Part shown: one piece after another, positions 18,908-26,987 of the stretch | Layout of the letters: each line of letters begins with the position of its first letter | Position numbering within the stretch: position 1 is the first letter of the stretch | Assembly: GCF_019049105.1 (NCBI RefSeq) | Contig: NZ_JAHQZR010000003.1 | Location: 124,001-188,000, forward strand | Length of the DNA: 64,000 nucleotides | Source of the DNA: Leucobacter chinensis | Lineage (GTDB): Bacteria > Actinomycetota > Actinomycetes > Actinomycetales > Microbacteriaceae | Reading direction: 5' to 3' | Translations under genes and position numbers: made by a program | The notes under the pieces: generated by a model | What the model was told of the DNA's origin: nothing | Seen by the model: only the letters and a program-made list of their open reading frames with translations | The model's database searches: none

Positions 18908-18963
18908 TTAGGAACTTTATCTTCTTGATTGCCAAAAAACTCTGCGCTTCATAGAATGATCAG
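18908..18963 (+). promoter_or_regulatory. cas3-cse promoter with pseudo-spacer target site
   Basis: A good promoter precedes cas3: -35 TTGCCA (18929-18934), 17 bp, -10 TAGAAT (18952-18957), predicted start about 18963. Immediately upstream, 18908-18927 matches the pseudo-spacer of the crRNA-like RNA at positions 1-5, 7-11, 13, 14, 16 and 17. It is preceded by TAC, and the last repeat base in these arrays is C, in line with a PAM ending in C. A Cascade complex bound here would cover the -35. Confidence 0.7.
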
Positions 18964-18966
18964 ACG

Positions 18967-19011
18967 GCCCCAGGAACAAACATAGCCCTCCGTCTACGAT
19001 GTTCCTGGGGC
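18967..19011. promoter_or_regulatory. 11-bp inverted repeat in the cas3 leader
   Basis: GCCCCAGGAAC (18967-18977) and GTTCCTGGGGC (19001-19011) are perfect inverted arms with a 23-nt loop. AGACGG (18962-18967) and CCGTCT (18990-18995) form an alternative pairing. It follows the predicted transcription start and precedes cas3 by 24 bp, so it could be an operator or an RNA switch controlling cas3 translation. Confidence 0.5.
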
Positions 19012-19035
19012 TCTGAACCAGAAGGGTGCACAATC

Positions 19036-21900
19036 TTGAATAAGACCCCAGCAATCTCCCCACAGGCACTATCCCTCTGGGCAAAGACTGGCGATGAGCA
19101 GACCTGGCTGAGCCTTGCTCAGCACATGACCGACTCGGCCGACGCCGCCGGATTCCTCTTCGACGAGTGGCTTTCGAACGACATCAAGAGGGCGCTCACC
19201 ACCGACCTTGGCATAGATAACGATCAGTTACGCACGTTCATCCGTTTCCTCGCTGGTGCTCACGATATCGGCAAGTCCACGAAGAGCTTTCAGATGCAAG
19301 TTGCTCACAGCACGGACCATCGAATATTGCTCGAAAAAGTCGTACAGAGCGGGCTTTCAATAAGTTCGCGCACCCCATCGGGGCTCGATGTCGAACACCT
19401 TCAACACTCAGTCGCTTCATTCGGTATTCTCAAACACTGGCTCATGAACAAACATGGCTGGGGACGCTCTGAAGCAGAACTCACGTCAATGGTTGTTGGG
19501 TCGCACCACGGCCTCCCACCCCTATCAACCCAGCAAAACAAACTCAGTAATATGCACCTGGTGCATGACGAAATGTGGCAACGTTGCTGGAACGAGCTGC
19601 TCGACTATGCCGCCACACACGTGTCGGCCACCGCCATGCTGAACGACTTTCCCAAGCTGCGCATGGGCCTCACCTCGCAAATGCTCATCACCGGCGTTGT
19701 TATTATGAGCGACTGGATCGCATCAAACACCGAACTCTTCCCCTTGCAGGGCCCAAACCAGGTGACTGGAGACCCGCTATCGGCTTCTCGAGCACAAAAG
19801 GCAATGCTGCTGCTTGATCCGCCTCGGCAATGGAAGCCGTCACTTCTCGGCAATGATTCAGCCGAAGCCTTTTATCAGCAGCGATTTGGGTGGCCCGACC
19901 ATTATGCGCCAAACGCACTGCAGCACGAGACACTGCGTATCGCACAGAGCGTATCTGAACCGACTTTGCTCATCATCGAAGCGCCAATGGGCGGCGGAAA
20001 AACCGAAGCCGGTCTCGCTGCAGCAGACATTATGGCGCAACGCCTTCAAGCCGGCGGAGTAATTTTCGGTACACCAACGACGGCTAGCTCTGATGGACTC
20101 TTCGAACGAGTACGCACATGGGCTTCACACGCTCAGCCCGAAGGCGCTATGACCTCAATGTTTCTTGCGCATTCTAAAAACATGCTCAACGAGAACTTTA
20201 TGGGTTTACGATACGCAGATATGAGCGATACTCCGGTTGAGCAAGAGTCGCACAGCGGGTTAGTAATGCAGCACGACTGGTTTTACGGAAGACATAAGGG
20301 AGTACTCTCGCATGTGGTGATCGGCACCGTCGATCAGATACTGCGCTTGGCCCTTCAAACCAAACATGTCATGCTTCGACACTTAGCCCTCGCGGGGAAA
20401 ATCGTCATTATTGACGAAGTCCACGCCTACGACGCATATATGCAAGTTTACCTCAATCGCGCAATCGAATGGCTCGCCGCCTACGGAGCATCAGTGGTAC
20501 TGCTATCGGCCACGCTGCCTGACAAGATTCGTCACGATATCGAGCGTTCATACCAGCTGGGTCTCGGCCTCACCACAACGCACTTTGCCCCTGAAACACC
20601 AGCGCTTACTTACCCTCGCATCACCTCGATCAGTGCTTCATCGACGAGTACCTCTCCCGTCGCTCTGCCCGGCAACAAACGTGCAGTCACCATGACTGAA
20701 CTTGACGATACGCTCGAGGCGCTCAGCGAATCGCTCCACCGCGTTCGCACTGAAGGTGGCTGCGCTGTGGTCATTTGCAACACCGTCGGTAGGGCCCAAG
20801 AGGTTTATGACCACCTAAAAGAAGCATTTGCGAGCGATATCTCTCTGCTCCACGCGCGCTTCACCGCGCGTGACCGCAAAAAACGTGAGCAAGAGCTGTT
20901 ACGCCTCTTCGGCCCCAACTCGAGTCATACGAGTACGCGACCCAAGCGATTTGTTCTCGTGGCAACTCAGATCGTTGAGCAGTCTCTTGATCTTGACTTT
21001 GATCTCATGGTCACTGATTTCTGCCCGGCAGACCTGTTGCTCCAGCGGGCAGGACGGCTTCACCGCCACGATCGAGAGCCAGAAGAAAGACCAGAATGGT
21101 TACGCCAGCCAAAGCTTCTCGTTCGAGGAATAGAGGCCCCCGGCTCAACCGAAATCGCCCCCCGCTTCACGCAAACGTCTACACGCATCTATGCCGAAGC
21201 TATTCTTTTATCTTCATATGCATTACTCGAACCGAAGCTTCACGGGCAGGAGCAATTGCACATACCCGATGAAATAAGCCGGCTAGTGCAACACAGCTAC
21301 CGGGCTGAGCCAGAGATTCCGAAAGCCTGGAGAGAGCGCTATACAAAGACCCAACGATCACTCGCGACGCAGCAGAAGGTTCAGCGTAATCGCGCTAAGG
21401 CATATTTGCTTGACGCTCCCCGTCGCAATCAACGTATAAGCGACGCAATGCCCTCGCGAGAAGCGCAGGTGGCAGAACATTTACAAGAGATACGAGCAGC
21501 TGCTCAGGTGCGCGATATCGAGCCAACGCTGGAGGTTCTACTCATTACGCAGGTCGAGTATGACACCTATCGACTCATCACTGAACGCGCTGAAATGAGT
21601 CGCAATTTTCACGGGTCACTACCCGTCGATGACGACCTCGCCAGAGAGATAGCGCTCGACAGCGTTCGCCTCCCCTTCTATTACTCACTCCCTGAGCCAT
21701 TTGATAACGCTCTCGCAGAGCTCGAAGAGCAATTCTTCTTTGATGCCTGGCAACAATCTCGCCATTTAAAGGGACAACTTATCCTGCCCCTCAATAAAGA
21801 GGGCGAAGCCATACTCGCGGGGGGTAGGCTTCGGTATAGCCGGGAGCTCGGGCTAGAACTTCTCCCATTGCCCGAGCAAGATGATAGGAATCGGTCATGA
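19036..21900 (+). CDS. cas3: CRISPR helicase-nuclease Cas3 (HD-first, type I-E)
   Basis: 954 residues, the DNA-degrading effector recruited by Cascade. The N-terminal HD nuclease shows His30, GAHDIGKST (His76-Asp77) and VGSHHG. The superfamily 2 helicase has Walker A APMGGGKTEAG (about 316-326), motif II IDEVHAYD (about 459-466), LLSATLP, and motifs V/VI VATQIVEQSLDLDFD and LLQRAGRLHRHDR. A C-terminal accessory domain follows. The start is TTG at 19036 with AGAAGGG upstream. The next gene starts within its stop codon (ATGA). Expression is probably controlled by the crRNA-like RNA and leader hairpin upstream. Confidence 0.96.
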   Translation: MNKTPAISPQALSLWAKTGDEQTWLSLAQHMTDSADAAGFLFDEWLSNDIKRALTTDLGIDNDQLRTFIRFLAGAHDIGKSTKSFQMQVAHSTDHRILLEKVVQSGLSISSRTPSGLDVEHLQHSVASFGILKHWLMNKHGWGRSEAELTSMVVGSHHGLPPLSTQQNKLSNMHLVHDEMWQRCWNELLDYAATHVSATAMLNDFPKLRMGLTSQMLITGVVIMSDWIASNTELFPLQGPNQVTGDPLSASRAQKAMLLLDPPRQWKPSLLGNDSAEAFYQQRFGWPDHYAPNALQHETLRIAQSVSEPTLLIIEAPMGGGKTEAGLAAADIMAQRLQAGGVIFGTPTTASSDGLFERVRTWASHAQPEGAMTSMFLAHSKNMLNENFMGLRYADMSDTPVEQESHSGLVMQHDWFYGRHKGVLSHVVIGTVDQILRLALQTKHVMLRHLALAGKIVIIDEVHAYDAYMQVYLNRAIEWLAAYGASVVLLSATLPDKIRHDIERSYQLGLGLTTTHFAPETPALTYPRITSISASSTSTSPVALPGNKRAVTMTELDDTLEALSESLHRVRTEGGCAVVICNTVGRAQEVYDHLKEAFASDISLLHARFTARDRKKREQELLRLFGPNSSHTSTRPKRFVLVATQIVEQSLDLDFDLMVTDFCPADLLLQRAGRLHRHDREPEERPEWLRQPKLLVRGIEAPGSTEIAPRFTQTSTRIYAEAILLSSYALLEPKLHGQEQLHIPDEISRLVQHSYRAEPEIPKAWRERYTKTQRSLATQQKVQRNRAKAYLLDAPRRNQRISDAMPSREAQVAEHLQEIRAAAQVRDIEPTLEVLLITQVEYDTYRLITERAEMSRNFHGSLPVDDDLAREIALDSVRLPFYYSLPEPFDNALAELEEQFFFDAWQQSRHLKGQLILPLNKEGEAILAGGRLRYSRELGLELLPLPEQDDRNRS

Positions 21901-23582
21901 ACGTGAGAACCCCTGCAACGTTTAACCTCGTTGAAGAGCAGTGGATCAAGGTCGTCATGCTTGACGGCTCAGTACAAGAATTCTCCCTCCGAGAGATTTT
22001 TTCCCAGGCACCACTGATTGCCCGCATCGCAGGAGAGATGCCCACGCAAGACTTCGCAGTGCTCCGTCTATTGACAGCAATAGTCTGGCGCGCTTATACG
22101 CGAAGTGCGGAGCTTCCTGGTGACGATACTGGTTTCTCTGACAAGCGAGACTGGTGGGCCGCTGAACTCACAAACGGCGCTCTTCACGAAGACGCTATCA
22201 AGGCCTACCTCAATACCGTCAGCGACCGCTTCTGGCTTGTACACCCCACTCAGCCTTTCTATCAAGTCCACGATCTCGAAACAACCAAGGCCGAAACACT
22301 GCCCGTTTCACGCATAATTGCCGACGCTGAGTCAAGCTACTTTTCAACGCGTGCTGGTCAGAGCCTCGAAGCATTGAGCCTTGCTGAAGCAGCGCGTTGG
22401 CTTCTGCACGTGCAGGCCTACGACTACTCGGGAATCAAGCCAGCGGCGGTCGGAGACCCACGTACGAAAAACGGAAAGGGGTTTCCGATCGGCACCGGGT
22501 CAGTAGGTTCAGGCGGCGGTGTTGTTCTTCATGGAAGCCACTTGGCTGAGACGTTATTGCTCAACCTCCCAGCGAAAGAATTAGCCAACAGCATTAATGC
22601 CATCGAACGTGGTGAGTACACAGATCTTCCTGCTTGGGAGAGACCGGCGGGCACCGCAGAATCTCGTCACGATATAGCAATGATTCCCGAGGGTCCACTC
22701 GATGCCCTCACCTGGCAAAGCCGTAGAGTGCGGCTCTTCGTTCAGGAGGGCAAAGTTAGTCGCGTAGTTGTCACAAATGGCGACAAGCTCGAACTTCAAA
22801 ATAACAAGACTGACCCTTTCTTCTCCCGACAGTTCAGTAAAAACCTGTCAAAAAATGGGCAAAGCATCTATCTGCCTAAAAAGCATTACGCCGAACGAAC
22901 CTTCTGGCGCGGTGTCGAGAGCCTCATGTACCGGCACGCTGCTCTGCCTGAGCATTCACGATCGCAAACACCCAACGAGCTCCCATCAAATATTCTCAAT
23001 CTCATCGATCAAGAAGATTCGTCAGTGAGCAACACCGTGAACATCGAGCTTGTCGGTCTCGAATATGGCCCACAAGACTCGGTTATTACCCACGTGGTTC
23101 ACACCGAGATTCCGATCAGCCTTCGTTTGCTCACTGCACACGGTAACGAGCTCGCAGCAGTCGTCGTTCAAAATGTCGCAAGAACACTTTCGGCCGCGAG
23201 CGCAGTCGGCTCTTTCTCTGGCATGCTCTCGCTTGCCGCTGGCGGGGAGTATTCGCACGATACACATGCCACCGAACAAACGCTCGTGAAACTCGAAAGT
23301 GCGTTTAGGGAGTGGTTAGTCTCGCTATCGACTGACCCCTCACCAGCAGATGCGGTAACACGGTGGGTAAGCAATGCCCGCGGCATCATTCTGCACCAAG
23401 CAAATGACCTGGCCGCTATGGCTGGGCCACAGGCTTTACACGGCAGGCTCACGATGAGCAACGCTCCCGGAAAGGAGCCCTCATTGAAATTCACTTCAAC
23501 CGGAACAGCTCGTATCTGGCTTCTCAAAGAACTCTCTAAGCACCTTCCAAACACCGCAACGATCGAAAACGGAGCATCATGA
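21897..23582 (+). CDS. cse1: Cascade large subunit Cse1 (CasA, Cas8e)
   Basis: 561 residues, within the usual 500-570 range. Cse1 recognises the PAM and recruits Cas3. Characteristic regions are the N-terminal FNLVEEQWIKVVMLDGS, the RFWLVHPTQPFYQV block with preceding ELTNG, KNGKGFPIGTGSVGSGGGVVLHG (loop near the crRNA 5' handle), DPFFSRQF, and a C-terminal four-helix bundle. It overlaps cas3 and cse2 by 4 bases each, so the five genes from cas3 on are probably translated in a coupled way. Confidence 0.94.
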   Translation: MNVRTPATFNLVEEQWIKVVMLDGSVQEFSLREIFSQAPLIARIAGEMPTQDFAVLRLLTAIVWRAYTRSAELPGDDTGFSDKRDWWAAELTNGALHEDAIKAYLNTVSDRFWLVHPTQPFYQVHDLETTKAETLPVSRIIADAESSYFSTRAGQSLEALSLAEAARWLLHVQAYDYSGIKPAAVGDPRTKNGKGFPIGTGSVGSGGGVVLHGSHLAETLLLNLPAKELANSINAIERGEYTDLPAWERPAGTAESRHDIAMIPEGPLDALTWQSRRVRLFVQEGKVSRVVVTNGDKLELQNNKTDPFFSRQFSKNLSKNGQSIYLPKKHYAERTFWRGVESLMYRHAALPEHSRSQTPNELPSNILNLIDQEDSSVSNTVNIELVGLEYGPQDSVITHVVHTEIPISLRLLTAHGNELAAVVVQNVARTLSAASAVGSFSGMLSLAAGGEYSHDTHATEQTLVKLESAFREWLVSLSTDPSPADAVTRWVSNARGIILHQANDLAAMAGPQALHGRLTMSNAPGKEPSLKFTSTGTARIWLLKELSKHLPNTATIENGAS

Positions 23583-24256
23583 CCGACAATACTGAGGCCG
23601 CTCCAGAGCCCACACAGACAAAAAACGAAGAGCTCCGCACTTTTGTCACCGTAAAAGTAGAACGGATCCAAGCTGCGCTCTTAGGCAACAACCCAAAACA
23701 ACAGGCTCGCGCACGGGCCGTGCTCGCACAGCTTCGGCGGGCCCCTATGTCTGGTGATCCTGTGTACGCGGAGGCCTGGCAGATTATTCTTGGCCCAACC
23801 GGGCTCGCTACTTCGAGCACAGTTTCAACTGAGTTATTCCCTGAACGTCTACGCGGCCACGGTGACACTCCTTCAGCAGCCGAGCTCGCCGCTTACACGG
23901 CTCTCGTGTCGTATTCAACACATCAGCAATCACTTGCGAGCCACATGCATGTTCGCAAGGCATCCTTCGCACAAGCGGTTGGCCGCTTGGTCACACTGAC
24001 AAGCCCGTCAATCAAGTCTCGGTTTGACGCATTTACAACTGCCCAGTCTCGCAGCACCATCAATTCGCACCTCCGCTCTCTCATTACGCTCTTGCGATCG
24101 CAGCAGATCGGTTTTGATTACGGAAAATTTGCCGTTGACCTTGCGCAGCTCTACACCCCGCGTGAGCGCAATGGGGTGCTCATGAGGTTCTCCCGGGAGT
24201 TTGTCAATGGCTACCTCGCCAAACCCGAAACTCCCGTCGCCGAATCACAAGAATGA
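23579..24256 (+). CDS. cse2: Cascade small subunit Cse2 (CasB, Cas11e)
   Basis: 225 residues, mostly alpha-helical, as in Cse2 proteins that line the belly of Cascade and hold the displaced DNA strand. Family features are LRRAPMSGDPVYAEAWQII near the start, YTALVSYSTHQQS, HVRKASFAQAVGRLV and LRSLITLLRSQQIGFDYGKFAVDLAQLY near the end. The N-terminal 20 residues are acidic and polar. ATGA overlap with cse1; its TGA overlaps a possible ATG of cas7. Confidence 0.92.
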   Translation: MTDNTEAAPEPTQTKNEELRTFVTVKVERIQAALLGNNPKQQARARAVLAQLRRAPMSGDPVYAEAWQIILGPTGLATSSTVSTELFPERLRGHGDTPSAAELAAYTALVSYSTHQQSLASHMHVRKASFAQAVGRLVTLTSPSIKSRFDAFTTAQSRSTINSHLRSLITLLRSQQIGFDYGKFAVDLAQLYTPRERNGVLMRFSREFVNGYLAKPETPVAESQE

Positions 24257-24294
24257 CCCCTCCCCTCACCACACGCCCGCAGAAAGAAGAACCC

Positions 24295-25410
24295 ATGTCG
24301 ACATTCATTGATATTCACGCACTCCATACCCTTCCGCCGAGCAACATCAACAGAGACGATACCGGCGCTCCAAAGTCGGCAATCTACGGTGGGGTACAGC
24401 GGCAACGAGTCTCAAGCCAGTCCTGGAAACGAGCTATTCGAAAAGCTTTTCCCGATTATATCGACGCAGAAAACCTGGGCGAACGCACAAGACGCCTAGG
24501 AGAGCGAGTTTTCGCAGCAGCAAAAGTTATCAGCCCAGAGGTGAACAACAGTGACCTTCAAGAAGCTCTTATTGCTTCTTTTAAGCAAGTAAAATGGTCA
24601 CTCGACCTCGTCGATGAAGAGGGTGAAGAAGGAACCGCATACGCACGCAGTAAGTACCTCGCTTTCTTCAGCAAACGTCAAATCGAGAAGCTGGCCACGG
24701 CGCTGCTCAATGTTGAGCCTGGTAAACCAATTACCAAAAAAGAACTCAATGAAATACTCGACACTGAGCAGAGCGTGGACATCGCTCTATTCGGGCGTAT
24801 GATCGCTGATACGCCTGACTTTAATGTGGATGCAGCTTCACAGGTGGCACACGCGATCAGTGTGCACGAGAGCATCGCCGAACACGACTACTTCACCGCT
24901 GTTGATGACGTGATCGATGCCGAGGGCGAAGAGTCGGGTGCAGGCATGATTGGCACAGTCGAGTTTACCTCGTCAACGTTGTACCGTTATGCAACCGTTC
25001 ACCTCGAGGGCCTCGCCAGCAACCTCGGCGATGCCACCTCGGCAAAGCAAGCAACGGTAGCGTTTGTCCAGGCTTTTGTAACGTCGCAGCCAACCGGCAA
25101 ACAGAACACTTTTGCAAACCAGACGCTCCCTGAACTCGTGATCGTGCAGGTTCGCTCAGATAGACCAGTTTCGTACGTCAATGCGTTCGAAGACCCCATC
25201 GTTGAGACCTTAGGGCGCCGTAAGATTGCAGCTGAAAGGCTGGTCAATGAAATCACTGCAGTGTCAGACGCATATGGTTTCTCAGCCGATCGCACCCTCG
25301 TCATTGGCGTTGGCGAACTTGGTGAGGTCGCAGCGTCAATCGGTGAGCCAACAACTTTCTCTGGCCTCGGTGAAATGCTCGCAGAAGCACTTGAGACTTC
25401 TGGAGCGTGA
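24295..25410 (+). CDS. cas7: Cascade backbone Cas7e (CasC, Cse4)
   Basis: 371 residues starting at ATG 24295; an upstream ATG at 24253 overlapping the cse2 stop would add 14 residues that do not resemble the family. The family opening is FIDIHALHTLPPSNINRDDTG followed by PKSAIYGGVQRQRVSSQSWKRA, which is diagnostic. Six copies of Cas7e wrap the crRNA spacer and bind every sixth base out of register. Later regions NTFANQTLPELVIVQVRSD and SYVNAFEDPI are also typical. Confidence 0.95.
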   Translation: MSTFIDIHALHTLPPSNINRDDTGAPKSAIYGGVQRQRVSSQSWKRAIRKAFPDYIDAENLGERTRRLGERVFAAAKVISPEVNNSDLQEALIASFKQVKWSLDLVDEEGEEGTAYARSKYLAFFSKRQIEKLATALLNVEPGKPITKKELNEILDTEQSVDIALFGRMIADTPDFNVDAASQVAHAISVHESIAEHDYFTAVDDVIDAEGEESGAGMIGTVEFTSSTLYRYATVHLEGLASNLGDATSAKQATVAFVQAFVTSQPTGKQNTFANQTLPELVIVQVRSDRPVSYVNAFEDPIVETLGRRKIAAERLVNEITAVSDAYGFSADRTLVIGVGELGEVAASIGEPTTFSGLGEMLAEALETSGA

Positions 25411-25413
25411 GCC

Positions 25414-26121
25414 TTGCCCACCGTTTTGCTCAAACTCGCCGGCCCGTTACAGTCCTGGGGCGCCACGAGTAGGTTTCGGATCAGAGAAACAGAACGCGCC
25501 CCCACGAAATCTGGTGTCATTGGTCTTGTCGCTGCGGCCTTAGGACGCGCTCGCGGCGAATCACTCGACGATCTTGCTTCGCTTGATTTCGCTGTTCGGA
25601 TTGACCAACCCGGGCATTTACTACGCGACTACCAAACCGCGATCGACTGGAACGCCACAACGAAAGCTGAAGCAAGCCCAAAACTCAGCACTCGCTTGTA
25701 TCTTTCAGACGCAGTATTTGTTGCAGGGCTCTCTGGAGAAGACGAGATAATCAATAAAATAGCCGCCGCTATCAGGCGCCCCGAGTATCCGCTCTTTCTC
25801 GGTCGACGGGCTTGCCCCGCACCCCCAGACCTGCTGCTCGGCATACGCGAAGGAGGATTGCGCGAGGCTCTCGCAGCTGAACCGTGGAAAGCCTCACTGG
25901 CTCATCAACGCAAGCAACCCCCACAGGTATCACTTGCTATGTTTCGCGATGCTCACCCAGGTGAACTAGGCGATCGAATCAGAGACGTGCCCATCAACTT
26001 CTCACAGGAGCGCAGACAGTACTCGTGGCGTGAATATCTCAGTGACGATTCGGTCACTGTTACAAATAGCAAAGGTAGGGGCACGCAAGAATTTTTCTTC
26101 ACTGAGGTGGCAAACTCATGA
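25414..26121 (+). CDS. cas5: Cascade subunit Cas5e (CasD)
   Basis: 235 residues with a TTG start at 25414, 3 bp after the cas7 stop, and GGAG about 9 nt upstream. It opens with VLLKLAGPLQSWGATSRFRIRETERAPTKSGVIGLVAAALGR, the Cas5e N-terminal RRM with the G-x-L-Q-SWG motif. Cas5e caps the crRNA 5' handle in Cascade. PLFLGRRACPAPPDL and QRRQYSWREY-type C-terminal residues complete the family pattern (here ERRQYSWREYLSDD). Confidence 0.95.
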   Translation: MPTVLLKLAGPLQSWGATSRFRIRETERAPTKSGVIGLVAAALGRARGESLDDLASLDFAVRIDQPGHLLRDYQTAIDWNATTKAEASPKLSTRLYLSDAVFVAGLSGEDEIINKIAAAIRRPEYPLFLGRRACPAPPDLLLGIREGGLREALAAEPWKASLAHQRKQPPQVSLAMFRDAHPGELGDRIRDVPINFSQERRQYSWREYLSDDSVTVTNSKGRGTQEFFFTEVANS

Positions 26122-26813
26122 CCTATTTTTCGAAATTCGAGATCAACCCACAGCGCAGGGCTTCCAGAAAACTCATTACAAACCCTCGGGCCATGCATGC
26201 GAGTGTGCTCTCACTCTTTGCTCCCGACAGTCACACCACTGACGAACGTGTGCTTTGGCGCCTTGATAACGCCCATCCGCGCCACACGCTATACGTTGTG
26301 AGCCCAGAAAAGCCCGATTTTTCGCACCTCACCGAACAGGCCGGGTGGAAGACGAGTCCCGGCCAAAGTGCTGACTACACGCGGTTCTTGCAGCGGGTTA
26401 CCACCGGAAGCGAGTGGCTTTTCACGCTTCAGGCAAACCCGACAAAAGCACTGCGTCAAGAAGGCAAGCCCGGAGCACACCAACGTGGAACCATCATTCC
26501 CTTGGTGACTGAAGAACAACAGATCACATGGTTTCAACAGCGTACAGAGCAGTGGGGTTTCAAGCTTCATGAGGTTACTGACTTTCCCGGTCTCAACGCA
26601 CCTATCACCGATCTAAGAGTCGTGGAGAATAGAGAGCAGGTTGCTTATAAGCACCGCGAAGGTGCACCGAGCCAAAAGGTCACACTTCGAAAGGCCGTTT
26701 TTGAGGGGCGGCTCATCGTCACTGATGATCTTGCTCTACGCCGCGCCTTGGTGGGAGGAATCGGGAGAGCAAAGTCATATGGTTACGGCATGCTTACCCT
26801 TCGCAAACCCTAA
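26118..26813 (+). CDS. cas6: crRNA-processing endonuclease Cas6e (CasE)
   Basis: 231 residues, double RRM fold. Visible motifs: AMHASVLSLFAPDS near the N-terminus (His26 position in HASV is the likely catalytic His of the family), ERVLWRLDNAHPRHTLYVVS, and the C-terminal Gly-rich loop GGIGRAKSYGYGMLTL. It cuts the repeat stem base and stays on the crRNA 3' hairpin. Since the two arrays and the crRNA-like element all keep a 6-bp stem, this one enzyme could process all three. ATGA overlap with cas5. Confidence 0.95.
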   Translation: MTYFSKFEINPQRRASRKLITNPRAMHASVLSLFAPDSHTTDERVLWRLDNAHPRHTLYVVSPEKPDFSHLTEQAGWKTSPGQSADYTRFLQRVTTGSEWLFTLQANPTKALRQEGKPGAHQRGTIIPLVTEEQQITWFQQRTEQWGFKLHEVTDFPGLNAPITDLRVVENREQVAYKHREGAPSQKVTLRKAVFEGRLIVTDDLALRRALVGGIGRAKSYGYGMLTLRKP

Positions 26814-26987
26814 ATACGATTTATGCCGGCAGGCATGGTTCCTTTGATATTCCGTTCTAGAGTTTCATGCACATTAGGAGTTCATGCCAGCGCACCCTTC
26901 GAAGTTAAGGAAACCAGTAGTATCCCCAGGCCCGCACCCATATTGCCCGGCACCCATGGACTGTCTAAGTCTTAGACTCGCGCAGCT

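Noticed and set aside
24253-24294. Upstream ATG for cas7 overlapping the cse2 stop
   Set aside because: It would add MTPPLTTRPQKEEP, which is unlike Cas7e N-termini, whereas the ATG at 24295 begins the conserved block directly. Coupled translation through this ATG remains possible.
26927-26955. A 22nd, decayed repeat before array 2
   Set aside because: TGCCCGGCACCC partly matches the repeat end at the correct period, but the left half shows no similarity, so I did not count it.
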